In this document: positions 12,386 through 25,986 of the stretch, piece by piece | How positions within the stretch are numbered: position 1 is the stretch's first letter | How the letters are laid out: every line of letters begins with the position of its first letter | Assembly (NCBI RefSeq): GCF_019399895.1 | Contig: NC_091864.1 | Span: 12,626,001 to 12,690,000 of the forward strand | DNA length: 64,000 bases | DNA from: Cardiocondyla obscurior | Taxonomy: Eukaryota > Arthropoda > Insecta > Hymenoptera > Formicidae | Direction of reading: 5' to 3' | The notes under the pieces: generated by a model | What the model saw: the letters and a program-made list of their open reading frames with translations, nothing else | What the model was told of the DNA's origin: nothing | The model's database searches: none | Program-made: the position numbers and the translations under genes

Positions 12386-15300
12386 GTACATGCCTATGTA
12401 TATCGAGTGCAATATTCATCTGCCCTTATTCGTGTATCGTCGAAATAAATATGTCGCGGCTTGTATTATTAGAAAAAAAAATCAATTACAGCTATAAAAT
12501 ATAAAATAATTATAATTATTACGATAACTCGTATAATTCTAATTCTCTTGCTAATCTATTTTGCTCGACTATTAAAATATTACTGTATTTTTTAGTTAAA
12601 TAAAAAAAATTTTCTATTTATTACGGTATTTATTGTAAGACGTATAATATGTATTAATTAATTTTATTCGTCTGCAACGCTGATGACTCGCGCGAGATAA
12701 TAAAGATGATTGCGTCGTGTAGAACATATTGTACGTATACGGATACGTCATCAACGAATTGCCTTCACCATGTGTCCGCTATGTCATCAAGACCGAGCTC
12801 CTGCACCCCCCAAATAAATATAGCACATATTACACTTTAGGCATTAGATCCTAATGGGATTTTCGCGAATCTTAATCAGTCGTTTCGCGCTGAAAGGGAC
12901 ACGTATTATGATATCTCCATCCCGCTGCTAATATTGACGACAATGGCGAAGAGCGCATTTGTTCAGCTAATTTCAAACGATACCTAAGACTTAATTTATT
13001 TTCTCATCACGCCGATAATCTAATAAAGCAATCGTAAAACGATAAGTACATATTACGATACGTTTCATTATTGTAAAATAATTATAATTAACAGTTACGT
13101 CTGTCGTTTGTACAAAACAATGCAACTCCAATTTTTAAGATGAGAGCAAGCTTTTGTTTGTTATTGTCGAAGAGCGTAAGATTTTCGTAGACGAGTCGAT
13201 CATTAAAATATCATGATTTGTCATCTGTCTGTCTGTTTGTCCGTCAGTTTCCTGGACCAAATGAAACCTGCTGTACCGACAAACAAGGGAACAATCAAGT
13301 TCACCGGTACAACTTGAAGCCGTGCGGTGGCAGCCGAGGCTGGAGAAAGGTATAGCCTCGAGCTCTTCATCGAGATATAAAAACGTTACGAAGCGGGAGA
13401 AATATGACTCGAATATTAAATTACTTTTAAATTAAATTTAATTCAATAATTAATTACGATTTTACGAGCTATCAATTGTTTTTTTTGTTTTTCATTTTTA
13501 TACTAGAGACAAGGTAAAATTTTTTTAATTTATCTTGCGCAATGTTAAATACGCTCTTTTTAAATTTTATTAAATGCTCATAGTTTTCTTGTGTAACAAG
13601 AGATACTTAAATAAAAGGCATATTCCGCGATACGTCTTTCGCAATGCCCGCTTTACGAGACAAAACTGTAACTGCAATTCTTCGAGCGAAAAGTCGAAAT
13701 TCCTTAATTAAGCCGTGAAAAATGCCTTGTTAGGCGGGAGCGTCAAGTGATCGTAATCGAGGCGCTTTTACAAAGTTCAATCTCGGAAACGCGGTTCGTG
13801 CTTCGCCACTGCGTGTCACGCAATTATACCCTGGCCTTCCTGGCACGGCGGTGTCGCAGCGGGGTATTCCGGGTGATGAAAGGGGGGAACATGTAATCAC
13901 GCTAATTGAGTGTAGATAGGCCTCGTTGACGACTCCTTCATTACGCCGCAAGAAGGGTCCTGACCGCACAATTACCCACTAAGTTCAACGCTTGTCATCT
14001 TTCTGTGCCGCGGCGCGAAGTGATGCAGCGTTTCCGATATCGGCGACAAGCCGCGGATATCGAGAGCAAGACCGCGGGGGTCGTTCCCCGTGGAAACGCG
14101 AATTTTTTTGAAAGGCGAGGAACGACGGGCCTCTAGATTTATCTCCGACTTCCCGTTTCGTCAATTTTTAAATCCTACGTGCGAGATACCTCGGGAATAA
14201 TATCGATGCCCAATTTTCTGCAGGGTGTCGTAAATATTTAACGCTCTCTTCGTCTGTTAATGTTGCGCGCTGATCCACGTAAGACTCTTATTTATTAGAA
14301 AAATGGTCAGATTCACGGCGGCTTTTCTTATTAAGTTCACACTTTTCGCGAGGCCTCGCAGGGGGCGAAACACCTCCCGGGAATACCAATGAGTTACCGC
14401 CATCCGAGATGTCGGTCCGCGCGGTGGCAACAATCGGAGGGGAAAGGGCAGGGGGCAGGCGTAGGACATAAGGGTTCGTTCGATCCGTAAGAAGGGTGTT
14501 GTCAGGGCTTAAAAGTCGATTCGTGCCTTTGAACGGTACAAGCGACCGGGGATGTAGCTCGCATCCGTGACACGAGGCACGCGAGCTCCCGCGGCGTGAT
14601 TGATCACCGAGTCTCCTATTTCGTCATGTTCGTCGATTTTGCTATTTAGTCTTCGAACTAAATAAATCCTTGGCACTTGGCTTCCGCGGCGCGTCGTCGG
14701 TCTTGACATTAACGTGGGTGACCCTGACGAGCTACGAGAAATCGGGTATCGCGGAAAGAGATTTTTTTTTTTTTCATCTCGGCGAAACCTAAAGCACGCC
14801 TGGGTTCGAGAAGGGTGGCCGTGTCCGAATTCGAGCGAAAACAGAAGTCGAGGAAACAGCGAGCGCGATATGAGGAAGGGGAAGAGGGACCAGCTGGCTC
14901 TGTCTTGTCGGAGGCATTAATCATCGAAGTATCTAAATGACGGGATTCCGATGTATTACCATATAAATGACATCATATTTCTGGTCAGGTTTCCCCAGTT
15001 TGTCGGGTCGCTCCGACGTGATGTATGGACGACGGCATATTGGCGGGACGACCCACCCCCGCTCCACGCATCACCCCTATCGGCCCGAACTCTTATGCTA
15101 TCGTTCCGCCTATCGCCTATTGTCCCACGTCACCTCGTATCTCGCCGCGTCGGCATCGTTGAAAGCGCGATCCGGTCTTCGTAAACGAGTCGCCTCAAGT
15201 GCGACTGATTTCGCCGACCGCCGCTCGCGAGGCGGCCCTCGCCGCACCGTCCCGCGCGCGGACGAAATCGAGATTAGTTTTCGACTTGATGGCGATACGC

Positions 15301-18300
15301 AATTATGCATCAACCCCGGGCACGGCGTACGCATGCACCGCAAACTGGCCCGGCCGAGCGGGCCGGCGCGCGGGTACATTTCAATTATTAGAGGGAATTA
15401 CTACGAGCGTCCATCATCTTCTATACTTATTTTCTGCTCACGACCACTACGACCGCCGCCGCGGCGAAGACTAAACCCGGCTCTATGCCTCGCCATGGAG
15501 ATGATCCTATGAGGTTATATGCGAGGTAGGCATCATCAGAGCGCATCATCAGAGCGGTGAGAAAATAGCCTTCAATTGTGATTACAGGGGCGGCTCGGGT
15601 TCGCCTCGGCTTCGCTCACTGACTGAATCCGTCCGTCCGTTCGCCCGTACCACGGCGGAGTTACGTTGCACGCATTCGCGTGTGGGAAGGCACCGCGATT
15701 TAAGTAATATCGCTCGATATACGCCGCCCGCCGCGCGAGACCGCGCGCTTTCCTCCCGCGAATCTTATCTCGAGCGAGCACGGTTTCCCCTTCGCGCGGT
15801 GAAATTGCCGAGTGAACAATCGCCGGTTTATTCCACGCTGAAGCCTCGCGTGTCGGAAAACGTAATACGAATGCCGCCGCGGTGCCTTTCCCGAAAGCGC
15901 GAAACGCCGGGGCGTAAAAACGCGCCGAGTACCGGCAAGAGAGTTACAAGTATGACTAAGCAAGAAGGTAAGGAGGATGTGACACAATGACTCCCATCGG
16001 AGTGATACCGTAATGAAGCTCCTTCTGCGGCATGCCTGGACCCGCCGCTTCCCTCGTTCCCCAGGCGTACCGCATTACCAGATTAGACGGAGACCCTTAG
16101 TAAGTGCACTATTCCCTTAATCCCAGCGATACTTTCGAAAGTGCGTCTTATATAATAAACAAAGGCGACTTCTCCGCGAAGGTGAACGCACCAGGGCCGG
16201 TCGGATAAGCTCGAACGAGGGATCCGGTAACACGCGAAATTACGCGCGAGATACGTAGAGCGATACGTGCGAGGGGCAACGTCGGTTAATCTTGCGCGTA
16301 ATATAAACTCGCCGCGCGCGAGATCGCAAGGCGCTCGGGAATTTCGCGGCGCCCGAGGAAGTGGACTCTGGCGCAGAATTAAGTTTTCTCTAATGCCTCT
16401 TGTTCTCGCGGAGGCTAATGCGCCGCTTAAGCCGCGACGAAGAGACTTCGGCGTTAATGCTCGACGCGCGGGATTTGCGCGGGGACTTCTCGGTAAGCTG
16501 ACGAGCGCAACTTTGCCCCGTAAAAAATGCTCCCAAGATTCCGGCACGGGCAAGACCGCGGGTACGAGGCTCGTTATCTCGAGCGAAATTCTTCTCGTCG
16601 AAAAACTCCCGCGGCCTAGTCTTCGGAATCTGCCGAGTGACTCTGCATTCAGAAGAGAGAACGGTAGATTTCCTCAAAAATATATTCGCTGTCCCGAAAG
16701 CGAAGCGAAGATCGACCCTAAGAGCCGTATCGCTGTACGTAGTGGGCCTGATCAGCGGTTTGAATTTCGCTCGCACGCCTTCGTCGGGGCTCGCTCGCTC
16801 CGCCGAGTGAAAGGAAACTAACAGAAACGCGCGCCGGGTTAAATTAATTACAGAGGCAAGACCGCGAGCAAAACGCGATCATAAACAAGTGGGATGACCG
16901 GTCGATCATTAGCCCGATCATCTTGATAATGATGCGCGATCCTAGCCGATGGGCCTCGCGCACTCGCCGCGCCGACACTTTGCCGCGTTTTCCCGCGAAA
17001 CCGCGGGGTGCCCGGCGAAGAAGCGGCCTCCTTCACGGAGCGCGGACGTTTCGAACGACGCACGAGAGAGCTGATACGTCGGGCTGATAATGTTGGAAAC
17101 GTAGTTCAAAACCACGGGCCGCATTCGGGCCGAATCGCGGCGGGCTGTCGCGTGAGCTCGGGTGATATTAATTCACTCCTCCTAGACCAGAAGAAAATTC
17201 GGCAGATTGGACGCGGATAAGAGAGCGCAGGGGGAGGATCCGGTTTGTCCTCGTGACGAAACGTAGATCTAACGACCCGGTAACGCGCGGCGGTAACTCG
17301 AGACAACGGCGGACGATATCGTCTCCGACATCTATGTCAACGAGTCAAGAACAAGAGCCCGCTCGAAATCTCCGCGTGTACCGGGTGACGAAATAAGAGG
17401 CCCGCGCGTTACGGCCGCTTGCGAAACATTGCAATCGCGGGCGCGATCCAGGCGCACCTCGAGCCTCTGATTTCCTCGCGATCGCCGTCACGCGTTGATA
17501 TAACTGCGAATTAATGACCCACGTTCGGCGAACGCACCGCGCGAAAATCGACGCCGACGTGGATGCGTTGCCGCCGCGAGTATATTGAAATTTTTTGACG
17601 CGAGACGCGGGACCGAGGAAGACCGCGCGCTAAAGTAATATGACGCGCGGAGGTATGGGAAGTCGGTACATGTTATACGCAATAAAAGAATAAACTCGTT
17701 GGTATATAGGATCGTAAAGTTGCCGCTGGCTTACGCGCGCGAGCTCGCACGACGTAACGTAGCCCCTCACCCTCCTAGCTGGTGAATACGCAATACCGTT
17801 TATATCTTGGTGTCGGGTTCGTTATCTTAATACCATTACGGTTTACCATGTTAATATCTGCGACGATAGACGTTAATTTCGCAACGGCTTATTATTCGTC
17901 TGACCACTGCCTGACCTGTGAGGAAGAACGATTACATTTCGTAACGGAAAAAGAATGCCGGTTTTTTTATTTTTTTTTACGTATAAACTTGGCAACGAGA
18001 CAAAAAGGCATGGCTGCGTGTTGTACGTACCGTTTCCCCAGGGAAAAATAAAATGCCCAAGATATGAGTGCGACACGGGTACGAAGAAAAGGAGCGATAA
18101 AAAAGGCGGATCTACTGGCGTTTTGCTTGACGGTACTCGCGCGTTCGAATACCGAGAGCTTTGGGTTGACAATTTTTGGAAAGAAAAGAGAGTAAAAAAT
18201 TTCGAAAGAGGAGAGAAAGAACGAGGCACTCATCTCTGGCGAGCGCCCAGTCCGAGTGGCGAGGTGCAAATCGCGAGACCGGTGCAGTCGCCGCCGCGGC

Positions 18301-21300
18301 CCCGTCCGGTTGTCCGTCATCGTTTCTCGGAAACGCGGGAGAAGTGTCTGCTCGTACCTTGAAAAATCTGCGCGAGGACGAAGTCGACGGCGAATGCGGC
18401 GGAACCCGTTGTCTTTGTGGCTACCGTTTTTCCAAGAATACTTTTAGTTACTTCCAGCCTCCGCACGCGTCCGTCACCGCGCTGCAACGTCTCGTTCAAC
18501 GTCACGCGACTAATAACAAAGGCGATCTAATTTCCAGGCGGCGGCGGTAAATCGCGGGGCAAGCGGGAGATCCGCCGATCGGTTCGCGATCGAGCGTACA
18601 GGCACCGACGTGGACCGAGCGAGCGCCGCTAAATCAACACCGGTCGATCCGACTCGCCGGAGCGTAGGCCAGTCAATTATTTGCGCCGAGATTTATGAGT
18701 TTGCGCGAGGCCGACAGCGCGGGCTTCTTCGCGCGGACACGAGGAGGATCGGCTTGACTTTCCTACCTCCCGATCGTGGCCGCGCCGTCTGCGTCGAGTT
18801 CATTTATCTCGGGCGCGCAGCAACGCCGCGCGTCCAAGAATCACTTTTCGCGTTATTAATCGCGGGTTCCCGTACAATTTCTCAATAACTCACGTACGTA
18901 ATTACCTATTCCGAGTGTCAGCCGCGTTGCCCTCCTGACCTCTCACCTGCGCGCGAAGGATCTTCTTGATTCATGACACGGTTTCCCTCGGGCCTTCACG
19001 ACTGAGGAAAGTGAATGTACTCGGGGCAGAAAAAAAAAAAAAGCGAACGAGTATTTTGTACTTTGCATGTAGAACCGCGATCGCGATCGTACGCTATTTC
19101 CGCGGTTTCAAGGGAAACTTTAATAAAAGAGACCGGATCGAGCGGGAAGCACAAGTTGGCGGTGATCCATATATGTATACTACGCGCGCTAAAATCCGTA
19201 AAGCGGGAGCGAACGCTCGAATTATGAAGAAAAGTTTTTTTATAGTATTTTTACGCCGTGCACCCGCAGCCATGGGGGCATCTTGGTACACATAAAAAAG
19301 ACGTACGCTCTCCCGGTATCGTTCTATGTTCTGCAACTTGAACAAATTAATGTAGCGTCGTACACGCGGCATTAGGTACCTTACGGTCGTCTTCGTACAA
19401 TAAAAAAACCATCGTAAATCTTCCGTACGACATTCGATACATTAAAACATTGCAAAATAGTATACCGCTGAACGTTATCCCGAAGTCGGGCGGAAAGCAG
19501 AGGCTGGAAAAATCGACGGTCGTCCCGCCGAACGTCACGCGTTTTGTACTTGGGTAATTATGAGACGATTCTAGCGCGACGAGGATCATTTAGGATCCGA
19601 AATGGGATTCGGGGTGGCTGGCACGAGGGAAGGAGCCGATACGCGGTGCCAGGATGCGCGGTACGAGACCTCCGGGGTCGTAGCTTTAGGGGCGAGCCGG
19701 CCGCTTATTGCTCCCCGAGTGGCCGCAAAACGAAGTTTGATCAAATTCTACTGCGCCGGCATAAAACTGACCAGGCCGGACGGTGCGCCGGGTTATGGAC
19801 CCGATAAATGATTCATCCACATCTTAGATACGACTCGCGATACGTACACACGGATGCACCGATCTCCTCTCAAGTACGCCCGTACGCGGATAACGCGCCG
19901 GCGAAGAAGACGGGAGAGAAAAGCGACCCTCGTAAGCGACACTGTAGCGGCTCCTTTACGACCGTATACGTCTTGAGTTAAGTCGGTGAGCTTCGGCCGA
20001 AAATAATACGCGAGTATGAACGCCCGTAATGCGACGGCGTGACGCGCTGCAGTTCCTGCATAATGGATCCCGCGACGCATTAGTCAATTTTTGTTAAGGC
20101 CGCGCTCCTAAAACCGAACGCGGGTCGGGTAATAAAAGTTCGTTGTATCGCGGGGACGCCCGGGCGATCCAGACGGCGGCTTTCGCCCCCAAGAGAGGCG
20201 CACGATATTCTTTTCAATAAAGCGAAACATCCATCAGACTTTGATGCGCGACTGGCTCGGGCCCGTCCATTGCTCGCGGACAATCTTGCAGAAACAATTC
20301 CGCAAGATGTACCGAATGCGACAACCTCCGGCCATCGGGATCCCGGGATTACCGAGCTGACCATCTCCTTTGCATAATGACGCCTCGACTCCCTCGTCCC
20401 AGCGCGTCCGCTCGCCCTTCGTCGGAAAACGCTCACCCCCGGCACACGCACACGCCACCATCCGCGACCACCGACGTTTCAAGAAGTGCAATAACAATAA
20501 TATCTATATATGATGGCCGGCCAGAAGCTCGCGTCGATATTTTCCAGCGGCGTTGCACGTGAATTTCATACATAAGAATTGTCTTCTCAGCCGCCGGATC
20601 AACATTCAATTGTATCGAAATTACAGGGCGAAATTTTAGCTTCGCAATTCAGAACGAGGTGGATTTGTTGCCCGACCTCGAAAATATTTTTAATAAATTT
20701 CGACTGGGAGCTCGATTCCAATTGAAAATTTTCTTGCGCAGTATTACTCGTTGTATTAAAACCGTAAAGTTAAGAAAATCTATGCCGGACAACAGCATTC
20801 CGTTGATATCCCGTCGGTTTTCTCCCGGACAAAATGTAAATGACGAATTATGCTCGGTTAGTTGACGTTCCCGGAAATTATAGGCGGCAAGGCAACTTTT
20901 GCGCGACCTGTTATTCTTTCCCTAATTTAAATGTCAAAGAAAATTGTTTGATTATTTGCTATGCAAATGGAATTGTTTAAGATGAAACCGACTTAAACCG
21001 ATGCGGCGGGATCGGGGCTTAACGGGAAGGAAGCTCGGATAATTCGGACGCGATAATTGGATCAAGAAGCCGGATCGAGGAGCGATCCTCCTTCGGTATT
21101 CCGTGAGGGACACCAACTCCGTTTTAATTATGCTCCTCGAATTTAGATCGCGAGCTCTCGATAATAGTGCGATAGATAACGCGCTTTGCCCTAATTGTTT
21201 AACGTCTTGGCTCTCTATTTCAACTCGTAAAAAAAAAAAAAAAAAAAAAATCTGCGTAATTAACATAGATAAAAAAAATTCTTAAACGTATCCGATTCAG

Positions 21301-24300
21301 AACAGCGATTTTAAAGTTTTAATTAGCTAAAAATACATTGTAAAACGTTTCGATAAATAACACAGAGTCGCTGTTGATCGCTTGCTCGTTCGTGTTCTAT
21401 GTCGCAACTCAGTTTATGTCGCGAAGAAGAGTTCCTCGAGGGTACCGGCGACAGTCACCCTTTCGACCGCTTTCTCGACTGCCGCCCATTTCTCTCACTC
21501 GAGAGCACTCGACGCAATCTGCTGCGCGAGAATTTGCATACATAAGCTATTAAGCAGCTCTTTTCATTTCCTCCCGTTTATGACAGTTTAGTTAGAATAA
21601 TGCTTTACAAGATTGCCCCGCGAACAACGTTTCTCGTAATGACGTTTCTCTGATTAATACTCGCGTCGTCGACGTGTCACTCGATCCTGTTTTATTCAAT
21701 GTCATTGCGCGCGTGTACCTCGCGATTAAAATTATTTCTCAAAAATTTTTCGAGCCTCGTATTTGGCGAAACGCATAAATCGAGCACCTTAAATCCACAA
21801 AAGGCGATACGGGAGACACACAAATTTGCATTTAAGCCCGCGATACGATATCTACTGATATTATCAATAATTCAGTGACGTAGTACTGTATTATATAATT
21901 TATGGTCCATTGCTTATGAATAACTGTACCGTGCGCATATGTGTATGTATCCCACAGTCCTAAGTAAGATTTATACCACTGTCGCTTGCGTACTGCTGGC
22001 ATCTTACCTTCTTCCTCGCGAAGAAAGAACGAAAGAAAGAAAGAAAGAAATAAAAAAAAAAAAAGGCACAAAACGGTAAACTTTATGTAACGCGTTTTCG
22101 CAAATTTTATTTCAACAGTCGTAAATACGTCCGTTTCATTGCGAATCGATTGACGGCTGCGCGAGCATTAAAAGCAACGACGTGTAACTAATGAGCTCTT
22201 CAAAATCAAAATGTTTTATATATGTCAATTATAATTAATTAATTAAACAATTAACCGCGTAGCCTGGTGGCGTCGTGTTAAAAGTGCAAAGCTGGTCGAT
22301 CGGTCGCAAATAAGAAAACGCGGATATTAATCTTAACGGGGCGGCCCATTGCGAATTAAAGGACCTCCTCCTTTTTATTGCAGCATTTTTAATTACCGTG
22401 AAACGGCCGGAAATTTTTTTCTTTTTTTTCCCCTCCCCAACGAAACCTGCCGGTTGCGCAACCGTTGGCCGATTCCCTTTACGAGCTGCGAGAAAACGCA
22501 GGGTGCTAATTAAACGAAACGCTTGGAATGCCTGAGCGCATTGAATCGGATAAAAGGGGGATGCCTTCGCTCGAGTACCTTTCTATTCTTTTATCAAATT
22601 CGTATTCTCTTATTTCGGGAGAAACCTATTCGAAAAGACGAGCCGAGGTATTGTACGTATATATCTTTTGAGTGTAAACACAGAGTAAAAATGTGTGCCC
22701 GCAATGGAAGTGTCCTTTCCCGGGATGTAAATCCGTAATATAAGCGGTGAGAGCCCGTCTCTCTTTCTTTCATTGTCCATTCAACAGTTTGAGACAGTAT
22801 TTCCATATATTTGCAATTCTATATGTGCTATGTACTTTTGTACCAGTCGGTCAAGACCTGAGACTCGCAGAGCGTGCATTACTTAATTAATACTTAAGAA
22901 AATTAAAACAAAACATTAACGAGCAGTAATATTAATTCAGATGCAATAGTAATAGATAACAATAGATAAGTGCATATGCCGTTGTAATAAAAGTTTTGCG
23001 CCATAATTCTGATTTAACTTGTTACAATCAAACGTAAGTTGTCGCTGTTAAATGTGTAAAGTCGTTATTACACAGTCCCGGGGTGTGTTCTCAGCGTGCT
23101 TTCCAATTAAAACGACGATAATATATGCATCGAGTTTGCGTCTTGTGGCAAAAGGCGCGGGAGAAACGGTAAGGAGACGACGGCCGAGGGTTTGATTCAA
23201 GATGAGACGTCAAATGTTACTACTGCCTCGGAGGGCGGTGGCAAAATTCTCGGTGTCAATTCTCAGAGCAATCTGCCGATGCAGATTAGGACGCTCCCGG
23301 TCTTAGTTTGATCCCGCACAAGATCCGCTTCTCCTCCCTCGCAGGTCGAGATTAATTGGGGTGAATTGTCCTGCCGCGCCTATTAATGTTACGAGTTTAA
23401 TCCAGAAGTAAAAATCCCGTGGGCTGATATCTATCTCGGTTTATCGTCCTCGCCCAATCGACATAGTTTTGCAGTAAATTCTTACAGAGATTTTTAACAC
23501 GCAATTACAGAACTGACAAACTGAATATAACTCGATGATTCGAAATTGATAATTGTAATAAAGAATAATCGGTATGCTTCTACAGATTTCAAGCTGTTCA
23601 ATCAGATTGTTATGGCGTATCACTTTTACTTCAACAGCATTACCAATTTGTCTATTAATTACTATTAATTGTTACAACTTTCCTATAATTTCTTGAGCTT
23701 AGTCTATCTTTCTACTGTTTTGAAACTAATAATTTTATAAACATTAATCATAAATGCTGGATCTTGTACACAGCTACTTACGCAAGTCTCAGGTTTACCA
23801 AACTTGGAAGTCTGGAACTAAAATAAAGCCTTTTTTGTCACTCAGCCCACGTAGCAACAGCGGAGTAGTAAATTACGTTAATTTGCAAATGTATTTATCG
23901 AAATTGAAGCGGCGTGATCAATTTTTTACAAGTAATTGTTCAGCGCATAGCGCATGGATATAAGTGATTGAGTTAAATACCAGATAAAAGAGTATCCGAC
24001 GATTCTTCTAGCCGTTGTCATCGCCTGATGCCTGTCTCTATCACCTTCTCCTTGCCAGCTTACCGCCGTTCTCCTCGCAGCCTCCGTTGGTCCAGCACAG
24101 CACAACACAACACAAACTCGCGAATACGCGGCTCATCGCAATTTATTCCGTCTACTCGTCATGTCCGACTTCAACATGGCTTTGCTGTTACGCGAGCTAC
24201 TGGGCCCAGCGCTTCGACACTACACGCTTTCGATTGAGAACGTCACAATTCTTTCGAGGGTCAGCGAACGCGTTTCAGCGAGATATTACGCACCGAGATC

Positions 24301-24988
24301 GAATCGCGACGCAGGAAAATCTAGAAAAGACCGCACCGCTCCAAGACAAACGACTTCCGATGCGCCGTTGCCGTTAATTCCGCGGTTCTGTTCTTCACGA
24401 AATTAGTACTGTGCGTCGCCGTGACGCCGCGAGGTCGTTACCTATCAGGCGCGATGAACGATCTCGGCGATTCGCGGTCAGTGTGGCGACATCTCCATCA
24501 GAGATTTTTATTAGACTACTCGAGCGACGCCTCTCGGTCAGCCGCGACTAACATCAAGACGGACGCACGGGTGGGGTGACGTGTCGGAACTAACGCGGCG
24601 GCTTTTCTCACACTGCAATTATATCAGGTATTCCAATATTCGCGTATATTAACGTATATAGAAGTCGATGGGTAAATAGTGTGCCAGGCGTGACCTTACC
24701 GCTCGGATGTTTGTGTGCGTTATAAGCAAGGGGTACTGCGTACGTGACTCGCGAGCAACCTTCTCCCTCTCCGTCGCTCTGCGCAGTCGCGACGAGCGGA
24801 GAGCAGTAATACGTACTGGCTGCGTGCTAGCGGGTGGCGGTCGGTTTCTGCGATGTTCTATGTGACTCTACGCGGTCAGAGATCGGTTATATCACACTTT
24901 CGTTCGCTGCGTAATCGCCATTGCTCGATCGGGAAGTCACGGATGTGTCCCGGAAGCACTCGTCGCCGTAACTTAACTATGGTAGTCC
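12386..24988. other. Noncoding region, no gene recognised
   Basis: AT-rich with homeodomain-like TAATTA words to about 13.7 kb, CpG-rich from 13.7 to 21 kb, then mixed and AT-rich from 21 to 24 kb. A short tandem duplication of GCATCATCAGAGC lies near 15529-15554, and GAAA repeats lie at 22019-22050. No open frame shows domain content or believable exon borders. The last kilobase (24.0-25.0 kb) is again GC-rich and leads into the heat-shock element and spliced units on the plus strand. Confidence 0.5.
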
Positions 24989-25011
24989 GAACGTTCTAGA
25001 AGGTTCTAGAA
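24989..25011. promoter_or_regulatory. Perfect five-unit heat-shock element
   Basis: Five alternating triplets GAA, TTC, GAA, TTC, GAA are each separated by exactly two bases (cg, ta, gg, ta). This is the consensus binding site of trimeric heat-shock factor (inverted nGAAn pentamers), with all 15 defining bases correct. About 10^-4 such sites would be expected by chance in 64 kb. A further AAC follows in register with two mismatches. The element lies about 385 bases upstream of the repeated exon unit starting at 25375, and no heat-shock-protein coding sequence is nearby. It is close to palindromic, so it does not indicate direction by itself. Confidence 0.8.
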
Positions 25012-25264
25012 GGAACATGGTGCCCGACAAAGGACGTCGCAGTTGTGCCATTGGGTGGTCGTTTCTGGCGTACATCGTTACAGATGCTTCGATTCGAAGC
25101 GGAGGGGGTATGTGCTTCGTAGGCGGACTTGAGATTCTTCGACGGTTTAAAATTTATTAATGCCGAGATCAAGGGCACGTGGCAGCCGACCTTCGTGAAT
25201 CATTCGTACAAACGGTACGCCGTGATAGCTGTTGGCGAGGCTTCGCGATTCTTCGATTCGCGTA

Positions 25265-25447
25265 CGGTAATTCGGGAGTGTCGAATAGTTTCGGTCGAAC
25301 AATTTTCGTGGCTAGTAGATTCTCGTCGCGATCGGGCGCGTGAACGAGTACGTGAAGGATGAGAAGCTGGGCGAGCGACCTGGACCATGGTTGCTGACAA
25401 TGAAAGGCAGAGATGGCCTAGGAGAGAGCAGGCAGAATAGCCCAGAG
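25265..25447 (+). ncRNA. Putative first exon of a spliced plus-strand transcript (copy 1 exon A)
   Basis: The 3' border is a clear splice donor, CAGAG followed by GTAAAT at 25448. The last 73 bases (25375-25447) align with the same-length exon A of copy 2 (25745-25817), and more distantly with copy 3. The 5' end is not fixed. A word CGGGAGTG 175 bases before the donor recurs 165 bases before the donor of copy 3, suggesting the shared unit reaches back to about 25270. The longest believable frame begins at an in-frame ATG near 25396 and gives about 32 codons across the splice, ending at a TGA near 25690. I treat the transcript as noncoding or small-ORF. Confidence 0.5.
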
Positions 25448-25641
25448 GTAAATTTAATTCCTTGTTTCTAAATTATTCATTAATTGCTGCGTGGTCTGTT
25501 CCGTTTTATCGTTCACTTGCTTCAAAGATAAAAATTATTGTCGCTGCTCTGCTCCGAGTAAGGTTCGCGGCTCTTGTTTGATATTTTATAGAAAAAAATT
25601 AATTTTTAACGCTGCTATAATATGGCTTTTGTATTTTACAG

Positions 25642-25817
25642 ATTGTGCTGATAATAAAATCTAGTGCTGTGCATCGTATAGTGTGTGTGTGAACAACGCA
25701 GGAGCTGAGCAGGCGATCTGAATCACGGATGCTGAGAGGAGGCGGCGACCTGGACCACGGATGCTGAGAGGAGGCGGCGGCCTAGGAGGCATCGGGCACC
25801 GGCGGAGCAACCCAGAG
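25642..25817 (+). ncRNA. Putative second exon (copy 1 exon B fused to copy 2 exon A)
   Basis: The acceptor is a T-rich tract ending TTTTACAG at 25641 and the donor is GAG/GTAAAT at 25818, giving a 176-nt exon. In copy 2 the corresponding exon B ends at a good donor (GTGAGT), but in copy 1 that site is replaced by a GTGTGTGTGTG run. The simplest reading is therefore that exon B of copy 1 runs directly into exon A of copy 2. Frames are interrupted by stops (for example TGA in the GT run and another near 25719). Confidence 0.5.
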
Positions 25818-25986
25818 GTAAATTTAATTCTTTACTCTTAAATTATTAATTAATTGTTGCGTGATCTGTTTTGTTTCCGTTCACTTGCTTCAGAAATAAA
25901 AATTGGAAAAAAAAAATTGTACTCTTAGATTTTATAATAAAAGTTAATTATGAACGCTGCTATAATTTGGTTTTTATATTTTACAG

